Of a DNA stretch of 64,000 nt, positions 63,132 to 64,000 are shown piece by piece. The stretch spans positions 124,001 through 188,000 of the forward strand of contig NZ_MKKI01000044.1 of assembly GCF_001942345.1 (NCBI RefSeq), given 5' to 3'. The notes under the pieces are model-generated. The model was not told the origin of the DNA, ran no database searches, and worked only from the letters and a program-made list of their open reading frames with translations. The stretch is from Corynebacterium sp. CNJ-954. GTDB lineage: Bacteria; Actinomycetota; Actinomycetes; Mycobacteriales; Mycobacteriaceae. Numbering within the stretch: position 1 is the stretch's first letter; every line of letters starts with the position of its first letter. A program made the position numbers and the translations under genes.

Positions 63132-64000
63132 GTGCCGGAATCCCCGGAACCCACGTCGCCCGACGGGTATACGCCCGTGGTCGACTCCCCCACCCCTTCT
63201 CCTTCGTCAGAGACGGGGCGTTACCCGGACGACATGCACCCGGGGCTCGTCCCGGGCATCAGCGTCGACGACCAGCGTAACCGCTTCGGGCTGGACAAGG
63301 TGGTCTTCTTCATCACCGCGGCGCTCATCCTCTCTTTCATCGCCTGGGGTGTGACCAGCCCGTCATCGGTATCCAACGTGTCGTCGACGATGTTCGCCTG
63401 GGCAATCAAGAACGTCGGCTGGCTGCTCAACGTGGTGATGGTCTCCGCCGTCGTCCTCATGCTCTACCTGGCGTTCTCGCGGTTCGGGCGGATCAAACTG
63501 GGGACCGACGATGAGGAGCCGGAGTTCTCACGGTTCGCCTGGATCGCCATGATGTTCGGTGCCGGCCTCGGGGTGGGCATCTTCTTCTTCGGTCCCTCCG
63601 AGCCCTTGACCTACTACATGGACCCGCCGCCGCACACCACCGATCCGGAGACCCCCGAAGCGCTGCACCGTGGCCTGGCGCAGGCCCACTTCCACTGGGG
63701 CCTGGCCATCTGGGGGCTCTACGCCATGGTCGGCGGGGCCCTGGCCTACAGCTCCTACCGCCGCGGGCGGGTCTCCCTGTTCAGCTCAGCGTTCCGCTCC
63801 CTGTTCGGGGAACGACAGAGCTCCGGTATCGCGGGCAAGCTCGTGGACATGATGGCGATCATCGCCACCCTCTTCGGCACCGCCGCGACCCTGGGGCTTT
63901 CCGCACTGCAGATCAGCGAAGGCATCCAGATCGTCTCGGGCGCCTCGCGCATCACCAACACAGTGTTGATCATGATCATCGCCGTGCTGACCCTCTGTTT
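63132..64000 (+). CDS. BCCT-family osmolyte transporter, 3' end cut off
   Basis: 289 residues before the window ends. A 55-residue hydrophilic N-terminal extension (EPTSPDGYTPVVDSPTPSPSSE) precedes the first membrane helix, as in corynebacterial EctP/LcoP. Seen: FAWIAMMFGAGLGVGIFFFGPSEPLTYYM, in which BetP's Gly-rich GMGIG motif appears as GLGVG, and HFHWGLAIWGLYAMVGGALAY. That variation suggests a LcoP/EctP-like rather than BetP-like carrier, but the coupling ion cannot be told. Start GTG 63132, with AACGGAAAG upstream. Confidence 0.87.
   Translation, partial: MPESPEPTSPDGYTPVVDSPTPSPSSETGRYPDDMHPGLVPGISVDDQRNRFGLDKVVFFITAALILSFIAWGVTSPSSVSNVSSTMFAWAIKNVGWLLNVVMVSAVVLMLYLAFSRFGRIKLGTDDEEPEFSRFAWIAMMFGAGLGVGIFFFGPSEPLTYYMDPPPHTTDPETPEALHRGLAQAHFHWGLAIWGLYAMVGGALAYSSYRRGRVSLFSSAFRSLFGERQSSGIAGKLVDMMAIIATLFGTAATLGLSALQISEGIQIVSGASRITNTVLIMIIAVLTLC

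Overview
The window looks like a chromosomal segment of a high-GC Corynebacterium or close relative. The reasons are a mycothiol ligase gene (mshC), RbpA, a split lnt/ppm1 pair, a DprE2-like reductase, and a Pup/ARC locus with no 20S proteasome genes. Codon third positions are strongly G/C, and many genes seem to be expressed as leaderless mRNAs. I see no prophage, IS element, CRISPR array or rRNA. One tRNA gene (tRNA-Leu, anticodon GAG) lies near the left end.

Layout. 0-9.5 kb: TVP38 membrane protein, tRNA-Leu, a frameshifted PEBP-family gene, pyrD behind a lipoprotein gene, uppP, mshC, a thioesterase, a HAD hydrolase and hisE-hisG. 9.5-19.5 kb: aspA, a DUF1266-like gene, a sirtuin, a RecB-like nuclease, two tandem FAD-linked oxidases, a YyaL/DUF255 protein and tRNA methyltransferase TrmI. 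19.5-28 kb: ARC, dop, pup, pafA, pafB and pafC run directly into tatA, a second tatA-like gene and tatC. 28-37 kb: helicase HelY, a Xaa-Pro-type peptidase, the DprE2-like SDR, FxsA, lnt, ppm1 and an HNH/DUF222 protein. 37-45 kb: rbpA under a SigH-type promoter, a zinc-ribbon protein, YceI, MgtE, an unusual long inverted repeat, DinB and DUF952 proteins, RidA, a class V aminotransferase, a thiamine-binding protein, a 2OG oxygenase and a frameshifted DUF4287 gene. 45-55 kb: methyltransferase, thioesterase, a NarL-type two-component system, a GAP-family protein, a MetX-like hydrolase, a lipoprotein penicillin-binding protein and tandem META-domain proteins. 55-64 kb: a MocR regulator and an EamA transporter that overlap at their start codons, an AlaT-like aminotransferase, a GlxA-type regulator, a DUF1348 protein, a frameshifted PfpI gene, thiD, a FUSC protein and the 5' part of a BCCT transporter.

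Functional themes. The central block joins pupylation (Dop, Pup, PafA), the ARC unfoldase, the PafBC DNA-damage regulators and Tat export. Envelope functions recur: UppP, Lnt, Ppm1, the DprE2-like reductase and the penicillin-binding protein. Thiol and redox functions include MshC and a probable SigH promoter on rbpA.

Caveats. Four genes carry a single-base frameshift (PEBP, ARC C-terminus, DUF4287, PfpI). All are otherwise well conserved, so assembly error must be excluded before calling them broken. Family assignments come from reading motifs, not from searches.
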